A program made the position numbers and the translations under genes. 6,428 nucleotides of DNA from Myxococcales bacterium (GTDB lineage: Bacteria; Myxococcota; Myxococcia; Myxococcales; Anaeromyxobacteraceae), in the NCBI GenBank assembly GCA_021784995.1, contig JAJYHA010000309.1, forward strand, positions 1 to 6,428, given 5' to 3'. The notes under the pieces were generated by a model that worked only from the letters and a program-made list of their open reading frames with translations, had not been told where the DNA came from and did not search any database. The first letter of the stretch is position 1; each line of letters begins with the position of its first letter. Below, piece after piece: positions 1 through 6,428 of this stretch.

Positions 1-118
<118 letters not shown>

Positions 119-129
119 CCCTCTCCGGC

Positions 130-741
130 GTGGATCCCGCGCCGTCGCGCTCGCTCCGGCTCTTCGTGGCGCTCGCGCCGCCGGAGCCGATCCGGCGCCG
201 TCTGCTCGCGCTCCAGGCCGAGCTGCGGCGTGCGGCGGGCGCCGCCGCCGCGGAGGTGCGGTGGGTGGCGCCCGAGAACGTGCACCTCACCCTCCAGTTC
301 CTCGGAGGCGTCCCCGAGGAGCGCAGGGCCGCCGTCGAGGCGGCGCTCACCGCCGCCGCGGCCGCCACCCCGCCCTTCCACCTCGACGTCCACGGCGCCG
401 GCGCCTTCCCGAGCGGCCGACGGGCGCGCGTCCTGTGGGCCGGTGTCGGCGGCGAGCTGGAGGTCCTCGGCGGGCTGGCGACCGACCTGGGCCGGCGGCT
501 CGCGGCGCTCGGCTACGCCTCCGAGACGCGCCCCTTCGCCGCGCACCTCACGCTCGGCCGCGCGCGCGACCCGCGGGGAGTCCCGGGCCTGGCGGCTGCG
601 CTGGCGCGCTGCGCGGAGGGACCCTCCGCCCGCTGGGCGGTCGAGGAGGCGGTCCTCTTCCGCTCACACCTGTCGCCGCACGGTCCACGGTACGAGGCGC
701 TGGCGCGACCGCGCCTCGGCACCGCGGCACCGCGGACGTGA
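130..741 (+). CDS. thpR: RNA 2',3'-cyclic phosphodiesterase (2H phosphoesterase, LigT-like)
   Basis: Encodes 203 residues. ThpR/LigT proteins are cytoplasmic 2H-superfamily enzymes that open 2',3'-cyclic phosphates on RNA ends to 2'-phosphates and can ligate tRNA halves in vitro; the physiological role is unclear. Both catalytic HxT motifs are visible: HLTL at residues 52-55, in the family context ENVHLTLQFLG, and HLTLGRAR at 139-146. The N-terminal strand LRLFVALAPP (9-18) and the FPSGRRARVLWAGV segment (93-106) are also typical. GTG at 130 is chosen because the next in-frame GTG (166) would remove the conserved first strand. The Shine-Dalgarno sequence is weak: only GGAG within the glmS end, 14 nt upstream. 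The protein is somewhat longer than the usual 175-190 residues because of alanine-rich linkers (35-41, 75-79) and a C-terminal tail. It starts 11 bp after glmS and is probably cotranscribed with it; recA lies downstream behind its own promoter. Confidence 0.93.
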   Translation: MDPAPSRSLRLFVALAPPEPIRRRLLALQAELRRAAGAAAAEVRWVAPENVHLTLQFLGGVPEERRAAVEAALTAAAAATPPFHLDVHGAGAFPSGRRARVLWAGVGGELEVLGGLATDLGRRLAALGYASETRPFAAHLTLGRARDPRGVPGLAAALARCAEGPSARWAVEEAVLFRSHLSPHGPRYEALARPRLGTAAPRT

Positions 742-801
742 CGGAACCACCCGACGCCCCGGCTACCGCCCCGCAGCGCCTTCCCCGGCAGCTCCGTCAC
801 G
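737..801. repeat. 9-bp perfect inverted repeat bracketing the thpR-recA gap
   Basis: CGTGACGGA at 737-745 is the exact reverse complement of TCCGTCACG at 793-801, separated by 47 nt of C-rich sequence. The left arm contains the thpR stop codon, and the right arm ends 4 nt before the recA -35 hexamer. In RNA it could close a long-armed hairpin that ends the glmS-thpR transcript, but no T-tract follows. It could also be chance in GC-rich DNA, or a protein-binding site. Confidence 0.35.
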
Positions 802-805
802 AAGA

Positions 806-834
806 TTGACCTCCGCTCGTTCGTTCAGTATACA
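806..834 (+). promoter_or_regulatory. Sigma-70-type promoter of recA
   Basis: A -35 hexamer TTGACC (806-811) and a -10 hexamer TATACA (829-834) are separated by exactly 17 bp. Each matches the sigma-70 consensus at five of six positions. The A/T-rich -10 stands out sharply in this GC-rich DNA. Transcription would start near 841, giving an untranslated leader of about 90 nt before the recA ATG. No other candidate of this quality occurs between thpR and recA. Confidence 0.68.
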
Positions 835-844
835 TCCGTTCAGG
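828..844 (+). promoter_or_regulatory. Candidate LexA operator (myxobacterial type) over the recA -10 region
   Basis: GTATACATCCGTTCAGG agrees at 16 of 17 positions with the Myxococcus xanthus LexA consensus as I remember it (CTRHAMRYBYGTTCAGS); only the first base differs. It covers the -10 hexamer and the predicted transcription start, so a bound repressor would exclude RNA polymerase. A second CGTTCAG core lies 15 bp upstream at 822-828. Neither the E. coli CTG-N10-CAG box nor the alphaproteobacterial GTTC-N7-GTTC box is present as such. The consensus is recalled from memory and is degenerate, hence the moderate confidence. Confidence 0.6.
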
Positions 845-918
845 GTTCGTGCGGCCGTGCTGTCAGCCGGCGCTGGTACAGAGGGGTGAACGCGGAGAAC
901 GACGCGGCTACGCGTCGC

Positions 919-924
919 AAGGAG
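919..924 (+). promoter_or_regulatory. Ribosome binding site fixing the recA start
   Basis: AAGGAG lies 6 nt before ATG 931, the strongest Shine-Dalgarno sequence in the window. It decides between ATG 931 and the longer reading frame from GTG 886. The GTG has GAGGGG directly abutting it, with no usable spacer, and would add 15 polar residues not found in RecA proteins. Confidence 0.85.
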
Positions 925-930
925 ACGAGG

Positions 931-2007
<1,077 letters not shown>

Positions 2008-2028
2008 TCCACGCGCGAGCCGGCGCAC

Positions 2029-2048
2029 CGGGCACGCCATCGTGCCCG
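2029..2048 (+). terminator. Perfect 8-bp stem-loop after recA, possible terminator or attenuator
   Basis: CGGGCACG (2029-2036), loop CCAT, then CGTGCCCG (2041-2048) form a perfect GC-rich hairpin 21 nt after the recA stop and 29 nt before the next start codon. No T-run follows, so it is not a classical intrinsic terminator. It could pause polymerase, protect the recA mRNA 3' end, or reduce read-through into the next gene. It contains the GTG at 2042, which argues against that codon as a start. Confidence 0.4.
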
Positions 2049-2064
2049 TGGCCGCGCTAGTATG

Positions 2065-2070
2065 GAAGGG
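2065..2070 (+). promoter_or_regulatory. Ribosome binding site choosing GTG 2078
   Basis: GAAGGG lies 7 nt before GTG 2078. In-frame GTGs also occur at 2042, 2048 and 2072. The first two lie in the preceding stem-loop, and the third is only 1 nt from this site, so 2078 is the best-supported start. Confidence 0.55.
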
Positions 2071-2077
2071 CGTGGGC

Positions 2078-3433
2078 GTGGACATCGGGAACAAGGCCTG
2101 GCTGGCCGATCTCGTCGGCGCAGCCCTCGTCGGTTACGATCCGGCGGCGGCGCTCCTTCGCCTTCCCATCGAGCTCCGTGGCGCGGACCCCGAGGGGCCG
2201 GGCCTGGAGGCGCGTGCGCTGACGTTGCTGGTGCGTTCGCTGCGGCGGAAGCTCCTCGATCCGACGGCAGCCCCCGCCGAGGACTCGTTCCTGGGCCCCG
2301 TCGAGGGGCACATCGGCCTCCTCCTCGACATCGCCCTCGTCCACGGGGCGCCCTTCGACGTCGAGCGGCGCAGGGCCGAGCTGGCCTCCCTCTTCGCCGC
2401 GGGCTGCGGCCTCTTCGACCTGGCCCGCGACGCCGACCCGGCGGCGCACGGGAAGGGCGATCCGGCCGCAGTGAGGAAGGCGCTGATCCGGTCCGGCGCG
2501 CTGCTCAAGGCGCGGGGCTATCCGGCCGGTGACCCGAAGCACGGCCTGCCGCTCCGCCCCGGCACCCTCTGCATCCAGCGCCGGCACCTCGCTCGGCTGG
2601 CAATCTCCTACTACGCGGGCGGCCGCTTCGACCTGTCCGATGCCCGGAAGGCCTGGCAGCTGGCTGCGGACGACGTCGCCCTGCTCGTGGAGGCGCTGGC
2701 CACCATCGCCTCCGCGTCGGGTGCCCTCGACGTCCGCCGGCGCCGCATCGCCCTGGCGCAGGTGGCGCGGCTCGGGCTCCCCAGGGAGGCCGCGCGCGAC
2801 GCGCGCGCGGGCGTGAGGACCCCGCGGAGCGCCGCCGACCTCGCCCGTGCCTGCCCCGTCCGGCTCCGGGCCTTCCTCCTCGAGCAGCTCCTCCTCTCCG
2901 AGCTCGCCGCGGGCCAGCCGTCACCAGCGCGCGCCGAGGTGGTGCAGGCCTTCGCCGCCGAGGCGCAGATCCCGCCCGAGCAGGTGGCGGCGCTCCAGGC
3001 CGACGCGACGGAGCTCCACGCGGGGCAGCGCTGGCTCGAACCCGTCGCCGAGTCTCCCGAGGAGTGGGCGAACCTGGCGAGCGAGTGGGAGGACGTGGCG
3101 GACCAGATGATGGAGAAGGTCGCGGACACCGTGACCGACAACCTGGAGGCGATCGTCAAGGAGCTCCGCCAGACCGGGGAGCTGGGCCAGCTCGTCGCCA
3201 AGGCGGCCTCCGGCAAGGCGCTCACCGGCGAGGAGAAGCGCAAGGTGAAGCTGCAGCTCATCGACCTCGCCAAGGCCGTGCCGGCGCTGGCCATCTTCGC
3301 CGCGCCGGGCGGCATGCTCCTCCTGCCCATCCTGGCCAAGGTGCTCCCCTTCAGCGTGCTGCCGTCGGCGTGGGATCCCAAGGAGCGACCCGGATCGGGC
3401 CGCGCGGGCAAGAAGGCCGGCGGACAGGCCTGA
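2078..3433 (+). CDS. Uncharacterised protein with TerB-like region and C-terminal LETM1-like domain
   Basis: Encodes 451 residues from GTG 2078 (463 if GTG 2042 were used). I do not recognise a named gene. The C-terminus (about 382-433) reads LTGEEKRKVKLQLIDLAKAV, then ALAIFAAPGGMLLLPILAKV and LPFSVLPSAWD. This is the arrangement of LETM1/Mdm38: a charged helix, a hydrophobic stretch, and LLP..xKxLPxxLPS. In mitochondria that family binds ribosomes and affects K+/H+ balance at the inner membrane. Before it lie an acidic helical segment (about 325-375, WANLASEWEDVADQM) and an all-helical region (about 186-312) with LLEQLLLSELAAGQ, like TerB-family helices. The N-terminal part (about 72-118) is also helical. 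There is no signal peptide; the only hydrophobic stretch is in the LETM1-like domain, so it may be cytoplasmic or peripherally membrane-bound. fmt follows after 11 bp, suggesting cotranscription with translation genes. The domain calls are by eye; the function is unknown. Confidence 0.85.
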   Translation: MDIGNKAWLADLVGAALVGYDPAAALLRLPIELRGADPEGPGLEARALTLLVRSLRRKLLDPTAAPAEDSFLGPVEGHIGLLLDIALVHGAPFDVERRRAELASLFAAGCGLFDLARDADPAAHGKGDPAAVRKALIRSGALLKARGYPAGDPKHGLPLRPGTLCIQRRHLARLAISYYAGGRFDLSDARKAWQLAADDVALLVEALATIASASGALDVRRRRIALAQVARLGLPREAARDARAGVRTPRSAADLARACPVRLRAFLLEQLLLSELAAGQPSPARAEVVQAFAAEAQIPPEQVAALQADATELHAGQRWLEPVAESPEEWANLASEWEDVADQMMEKVADTVTDNLEAIVKELRQTGELGQLVAKAASGKALTGEEKRKVKLQLIDLAKAVPALAIFAAPGGMLLLPILAKVLPFSVLPSAWDPKERPGSGRAGKKAGGQA

Positions 3434-3439
3434 AGGGAG
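3434..3439 (+). promoter_or_regulatory. Ribosome binding site fixing the fmt start
   Basis: AGGGAG lies between the upstream stop codon and GTG 3445 with a 5-nt spacer. The fmt frame stays open for 127 further codons upstream, inside the LETM1-like gene. This site, together with the family's N-terminal KIAFLGTPAFA, places the true start at 3445. Confidence 0.8.
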
Positions 3440-3444
3440 CGCGC

Positions 3445-4380
3445 GTGAAGATCGCGTTCCTCGGCACTCCCGCCTTCGCGCTCCCGCCTCTCGCGGCGCT
3501 GCACCGCGCCGGGCACGAGCTGCTCTGCGTGGTCGCCCAGCCCGACCGTCCAGCCGGCCGCGGCCAGGAGCTCCGCGCGCCGGCCAGCAAGAGCTGGGCG
3601 CTCGCGCACGGCGTGCCGGTGCTCCAGCCGGAGAAGGTGCGCGACGGCCGCCTCGCCACCGAGCTGCGCCGGCTCGCGCCGGACGTCCTGGTGGTGGTGG
3701 CCTTCGGCCGCATCCTGGGAGAGGACCTGCTCACCCTCGCGCCGCTCGGCGCCGTCAACGTCCACGCCTCGCTGCTACCCCGCTGGCGTGGCGCCGCACC
3801 CGTCCAGTGGGCGGTCGCCGAGGGCGACGCCTGGACCGGCGTGACCGTGATGCAGGTCGACGCCGGCCTCGACACCGGCGACATCCTCCTCCAGCGCGCC
3901 ACCGCAATCACGGCCGAGGAGACCGCGGAGACGATGGCGGTGCGCCTGGCCGCGCTCGGCGCGGAGGCCCTCGTGGAGGCGCTGCCGCTGCTCGCGGCGG
4001 GGCGCATCACCCCGGTCCGGCAGGACTCCGGGCTGGCGACCACGGCGCGCCTCCTCGAGAAGGATGACGGCCGCCTGGACTTCACGTTGCCGGCGGCGCG
4101 CCTCGCCGCGCGCATCCGTGGCTTCACGCCCTGGCCCGGGACGTTCACGACGGTGGCCGGCCGTCTCCTGAAGGTGCACCGCGCCGAGCCGCTTCCCCCG
4201 GGGGCCCGGACCCCCTTCGAGCCCGGGCGACCGCTCCCGGCCGAGGCGGGCTGGGTGATCGCCTGCGGCGACGGATCGGCGCTGCGCCTCCTCGAGGTAC
4301 AGCTCGAGGGGAAGCGCCGGATGAGCGCCGACGAGGTGCGCCGCGGCCTGCCCGATCCCGCGGCCGTGCTCGGGACATGA
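3445..4380 (+). CDS. fmt: Methionyl-tRNA formyltransferase
   Basis: Encodes 311 residues (E. coli Fmt 315). It transfers a formyl group from 10-formyl-tetrahydrofolate to Met-tRNA(fMet), making the bacterial initiator tRNA. The N-terminus KIAFLGTPAFALPPLAAL is the typical Rossmann entry. The catalytic residues are present as Asn105 and His107 in NVHASLLPRWRGAAPVQWA, and Asp143 in DAGLDTGD, one position below E. coli Asn106/His108/Asp144. The inserted-loop context (VAQPDRPAGRGQEL) and the C-terminal domain entered by the IRGFTPWPGTFT segment, which contacts tRNA, are also standard. GTG 3445 is preceded by AGGGAG. The stop codon overlaps the rsmB start as ATGA, implying translational coupling. 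The peptide deformylase gene def, often just upstream of fmt, is not here; a LETM1-like gene occupies that place. Confidence 0.98.
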   Translation: MKIAFLGTPAFALPPLAALHRAGHELLCVVAQPDRPAGRGQELRAPASKSWALAHGVPVLQPEKVRDGRLATELRRLAPDVLVVVAFGRILGEDLLTLAPLGAVNVHASLLPRWRGAAPVQWAVAEGDAWTGVTVMQVDAGLDTGDILLQRATAITAEETAETMAVRLAALGAEALVEALPLLAAGRITPVRQDSGLATTARLLEKDDGRLDFTLPAARLAARIRGFTPWPGTFTTVAGRLLKVHRAEPLPPGARTPFEPGRPLPAEAGWVIACGDGSALRLLEVQLEGKRRMSADEVRRGLPDPAAVLGT

Positions 4381-5711
4381 ACGCGCGCGCCGTCGCGTTC
4401 CGGGTCCTGCTGCGCGTCGAGGAGGGGGGCGCGTTCGCCTCGCGTGCGCTCGACGCGGCCCTGGAGAGCGCCGGCGCGCGGGACGCGCGCGAGGTGGGGC
4501 TCGCGACGGAGCTCGTGTACGGCACGCTCCGGCGCGCGCTGGCGCTCGACGCGGCCGTCGCGGCGCACGCCCGCCGGCCGCTGGACGAGCTCGACCCGGC
4601 GGCCCGCGTGGCCTTGCGGCTCGGCGCCTACCAGCTCCTCCACCTGCGCACGGCGCCGCACGCCGCGGTGGCCGAGACCGTCGCGCTGGTGAAGGCAGTC
4701 CAGCACGGCCGCGCCGCGGGCTTCGTGAACGCCGTGTTGCGCGCCCTGGCCCGCGATCCGCACGCGCCTCCACCGCCCCCGCTCGCCTCCGACCCGGTCC
4801 ACCACGTCGCCGCCGCCGAGGCGTTACCCCCCTGGCTCGCCGCCGAGTGGGTGGCCTGGTTCGGCCCCGAGGAGGCGCTGGCGCTGGCGGCGGCCATGAA
4901 CCAGCCGGCGCCCCTCACCCTGCGCTCCCCCCTCCGCGATCCGCTCGTGGCGAGGCTCCGGGCGGCGGGCGTCGAGGCCGCGCTTACGCGCTGGTCGCCG
5001 GACGGGGTCACCGTGCGGGGCGCGCCGGTTGCCCTCGTCGCGCAGGCCGCCGGCGATCTCCCGTTCCAGGTCCAGGACGAGGCGGCCCAGCTCGTGTCGC
5101 TCTACGCGCTGGGTGCGCTGCGCGGCGAGGGGGCGCGCGTGCTCGACGCCTGCGCCGCGCCCGGCGGCAAGACCTTCCACCTGGCCGACGCGCTCGGGCC
5201 CGGGGGCGAGGTGGTGGCCGTCGAGCTCCACCCGCGCAAGGCGGAGGAGCTGCGGCGGGAGGCCGACCGGCGCGGGCTCGCGCGGCGCGTGCGCGTCCTC
5301 TGCGCCGACGCGGCGCGGCCCGTCCCCGGCCTCGACCTCGCCAGCTTCGACGCGGTCCTCGTCGACGCTCCCTGCAGCGGGCTGGGGACGCTCCGCCGCC
5401 ACCCCGAGCTGAAGCTCCGCCGCACGCCGGCGGACGTGGCGCGCATGGCGGAGCTGCAGCACCGGCTCCTCGACGCCTGCGCGCGGTACGCGCGCGCCGG
5501 CGCGCCGGTGACCTACTCCATCTGCTCCCTGACGCGCGCCGAGGGGCCCGAGGTGGTGGCCCGCGCGACCGCAGCGGCGCTCGCGCGCCTCCCGCCGCCA
5601 CGCGCCTTCCCGGCCGAGCTGCTCACGGCCGAGGGCGACCTCCTGACGCTCCCCAGCCGCAGCGGCTGCGACGGCTTCTATGCCGCGCGGCTCGTGCTCG
5701 GCTCCCCGTAG
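4377..5711 (+). CDS. rsmB: 16S rRNA (cytosine(967)-C(5))-methyltransferase RsmB
   Basis: Encodes 444 residues (E. coli RsmB 429). It methylates C967 of 16S rRNA with S-adenosylmethionine. Residues about 1-140 form the NusB-like RNA-binding domain (AFRVLLRVEEGGAFAS, GLATELVYGTLRR, RLGAYQLLHL, FVNAVLRALAR). The C-terminal Rossmann methyltransferase domain has motif I DACAAPGGKT (257-266), an acidic cofactor-contacting VAVELHPRK, motif IV DAPCSGLG with Cys333, and motif VI YSICSL with Cys383. Cys383 is the expected nucleophile and Cys333 the cysteine for product release, matching E. coli Cys375/Cys325. Motif VI has Ile where Thr is usual (YSTCS), a mild change that should not affect catalysis. 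The ATG lies within the fmt stop (ATGA) and has no evident Shine-Dalgarno sequence of its own, so translation probably depends on ribosomes finishing fmt. Confidence 0.97.
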   Translation: MNARAVAFRVLLRVEEGGAFASRALDAALESAGARDAREVGLATELVYGTLRRALALDAAVAAHARRPLDELDPAARVALRLGAYQLLHLRTAPHAAVAETVALVKAVQHGRAAGFVNAVLRALARDPHAPPPPPLASDPVHHVAAAEALPPWLAAEWVAWFGPEEALALAAAMNQPAPLTLRSPLRDPLVARLRAAGVEAALTRWSPDGVTVRGAPVALVAQAAGDLPFQVQDEAAQLVSLYALGALRGEGARVLDACAAPGGKTFHLADALGPGGEVVAVELHPRKAEELRREADRRGLARRVRVLCADAARPVPGLDLASFDAVLVDAPCSGLGTLRRHPELKLRRTPADVARMAELQHRLLDACARYARAGAPVTYSICSLTRAEGPEVVARATAAALARLPPPRAFPAELLTAEGDLLTLPSRSGCDGFYAARLVLGSP

Positions 5712-5783
5712 CCGCGACGCACTCCCCACCGCACGCCGGCCTGCCCGGGCGCGCCGGACCGCACCGGCCGCCGGGGGACGCGC

Positions 5784-5789
5784 TACAAT
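5784..5789 (+). promoter_or_regulatory. Possible -10 element next to the rpe start (leaderless candidate)
   Basis: TACAAT matches the sigma-70 -10 consensus at five of six positions and is the only A/T-rich hexamer in the 84-bp rsmB-rpe gap. It ends 6 nt before ATG 5796, so transcription would begin at or very near the A of that codon. No convincing -35 is seen 16-18 bp upstream (around 5760-5767). rpe also lacks a Shine-Dalgarno sequence at a normal distance; GGGGGA at 5773-5778 is 17 nt away. It may be chance, with rpe expressed by read-through from rsmB. Confidence 0.35.
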
Positions 5790-5795
5790 GCCACC

Positions 5796-6428
5796 ATGCC
5801 ACCGCCGATCCGCGTCGCGCCGTCCATCCTCTCCGCCGACTTCGGCCGGCTGGCGGAGGAGGTGCGGGCAGCCGAGGAGGCCGGCGCCGACTGGATCCAC
5901 GTCGACGTGATGGACGGGCGCTTCGTCCCCAACATCACCGTCGGGCCGCTGGTGGTCGAGGCGGTGCGCAAGGTGACCCGGCTGCCCGTCGACGTGCACC
6001 TGATGATCGTCGAGCCCGAGCGGTACGTCGACGCATTCGCCCGGGCCGGCGCCGCGCTGATCTCCGTCCACGCCGAGGCCTCCCCCCACCTGCACCGCAC
6101 GCTGCAGGCCATCCGCACCGCCGGCGCGAGGCCTGCGGTCGCGCTCAACCCCTCCACCCCGCTGTCGGCGATCGAGTGGGTGCTGGGGGACTGCGACATG
6201 GTCCTCCTCATGACGGTGAACCCGGGGTTCGGCGGGCAGCGCTACATCGAGGCCTGCACGGCGAAGGTCCGCCGCCTGCGCGAGCTCGCGGCCGCGCATC
6301 GGCCGGCGCTCGACATCGAGGTGGACGGCGGGATCAAGGCCGACACCGTGGGTCCGGTGGCCGCGGCGGGCGCGAACGTCCTCGTGGCCGGGACCGCCGT
6401 GTTCGGGGCCGCCGACTACCGCAGATCG
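5796..6428 (+). CDS. rpe: Ribulose-phosphate 3-epimerase, 3' end cut by the window
   Basis: 211 codons are present with no stop before the window edge; the family is usually 215-230 residues, so only a short tail is missing. The enzyme interconverts ribulose-5-phosphate and xylulose-5-phosphate in the pentose phosphate pathway, as a metal-dependent TIM barrel in the cytoplasm. The family signature is clear: APSILSADF (8-16), HVDVMDGRFVPNIT (35-48) with metal ligands His35 and Asp37, His68 in DVHLMI, the MTVNPGFGGQ phosphate loop, and Asp177 in EVDGGI as the fourth ligand and catalytic acid/base. ATG 5796 gives the normal N-terminus and no earlier in-frame start is evident. A separate ATG at 5788 is out of frame. 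The gene follows rsmB, an order common in bacteria, but the 84-bp gap and weak ribosome site suggest separate expression signals. Confidence 0.96.
   Translation, partial: MPPPIRVAPSILSADFGRLAEEVRAAEEAGADWIHVDVMDGRFVPNITVGPLVVEAVRKVTRLPVDVHLMIVEPERYVDAFARAGAALISVHAEASPHLHRTLQAIRTAGARPAVALNPSTPLSAIEWVLGDCDMVLLMTVNPGFGGQRYIEACTAKVRRLRELAAAHRPALDIEVDGGIKADTVGPVAAAGANVLVAGTAVFGAADYRRS

Noticed and set aside
240..366. GCC/GCG-rich runs in thpR as a microsatellite
   Set aside because: They encode alanine-rich linkers, are interrupted, and similar runs occur throughout genes of this base composition.
886..930. GTG 886 as an upstream start of recA
   Set aside because: GAGGGG abuts the GTG with no spacer, and the extra 15 residues are not RecA-like. 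ATG 931 has AAGGAG at ideal distance.
2058..2063. TAGTAT as a -10 element for the LETM1-like gene
   Set aside because: No -35 resemblance lies 16-18 bp upstream, and it sits only 14 nt before the start codon; read-through from recA is at least as likely.
2790..2810. CG-alternating tract (CGCGCGCG-AC-GCGCGCGCG), possible Z-DNA or cruciform
   Set aside because: It lies inside a coding region, encodes Ala/Arg/Asp with the usual codons, and such runs are expected at this GC content.
3064..3444. 127-codon upstream extension of the fmt frame
   Set aside because: The extension is a Gly/Arg-rich shadow of the LETM1-like gene; the family N-terminus and ribosome site place the fmt start at 3445.
2611..4805. 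Long - strand open frames (2611-3765 and 3351-4805) opposite the LETM1-like gene, fmt and rsmB
   Set aside because: They have low-complexity Ser/Arg/Ala composition, no recognisable motifs and run across gene borders of well-supported + strand genes.
5735..5771. Short GC palindromes in the rsmB-rpe gap (GCCCGGGC; CCGGC...GCCGG) as a terminator
   Set aside because: The arms do not nest into one stable hairpin with a sensible loop and no T-run follows; chance pairing is likely at this composition.
4824..6299. 491-codon - strand open frame opposite rsmB and rpe
   Set aside because: It is antisense to two clearly identified genes and spans the gap between them; its His/Gly/Arg/Ala-rich composition is explained by codon bias on the + strand.

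Overview
The window is one continuous stretch of very GC-rich bacterial chromosome (by eye above 70 % GC, with strong G/C preference at third codon positions). All genes lie on the + strand and almost all of it codes. Gene content and order, a LexA-type operator matching the myxobacterial consensus as I remember it, and protein character point to the Myxococcota, most likely an Anaeromyxobacter-like organism. That assignment is inference, since no search was possible. I see no mobile element, CRISPR array, tRNA or rRNA.

Layout: (1) 1-118, the last 38 codons of glmS (cell-wall precursor synthesis). (2) 130-741, thpR, an RNA 2',3'-cyclic phosphodiesterase starting 11 bp after glmS. (3) 742-930, an intergenic regulatory region with a near-consensus sigma-70 promoter whose -10 hexamer is covered by a candidate LexA box. 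(4) 931-2007, recA. (5) 2008-2077, a short gap with a perfect 8-bp stem-loop. (6) 2078-3433, an uncharacterised 451-residue protein with a TerB-like helical region and a C-terminal LETM1-like domain. (7) 3445-4380, fmt. (8) 4377-5711, rsmB, overlapping fmt by ATGA. (9) 5796-6428, rpe, cut by the window end.

The genes form three functional blocks. glmS-thpR looks like the tail of one transcription unit. recA has its own apparently SOS-regulated promoter. The LETM1-like gene, fmt and rsmB are tightly spaced and probably cotranscribed. fmt formylates initiator Met-tRNA and RsmB methylates 16S rRNA, so that unit serves translation. The LETM1-like protein carries the domain used for ribosome binding in mitochondria, which makes its position next to these genes suggestive. 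rpe follows rsmB as in many bacteria but may have its own, possibly leaderless, promoter.

Most of the window is core housekeeping sequence. The points most worth a second look are the recA operator, the LETM1-like gene and the unusual rpe start region.
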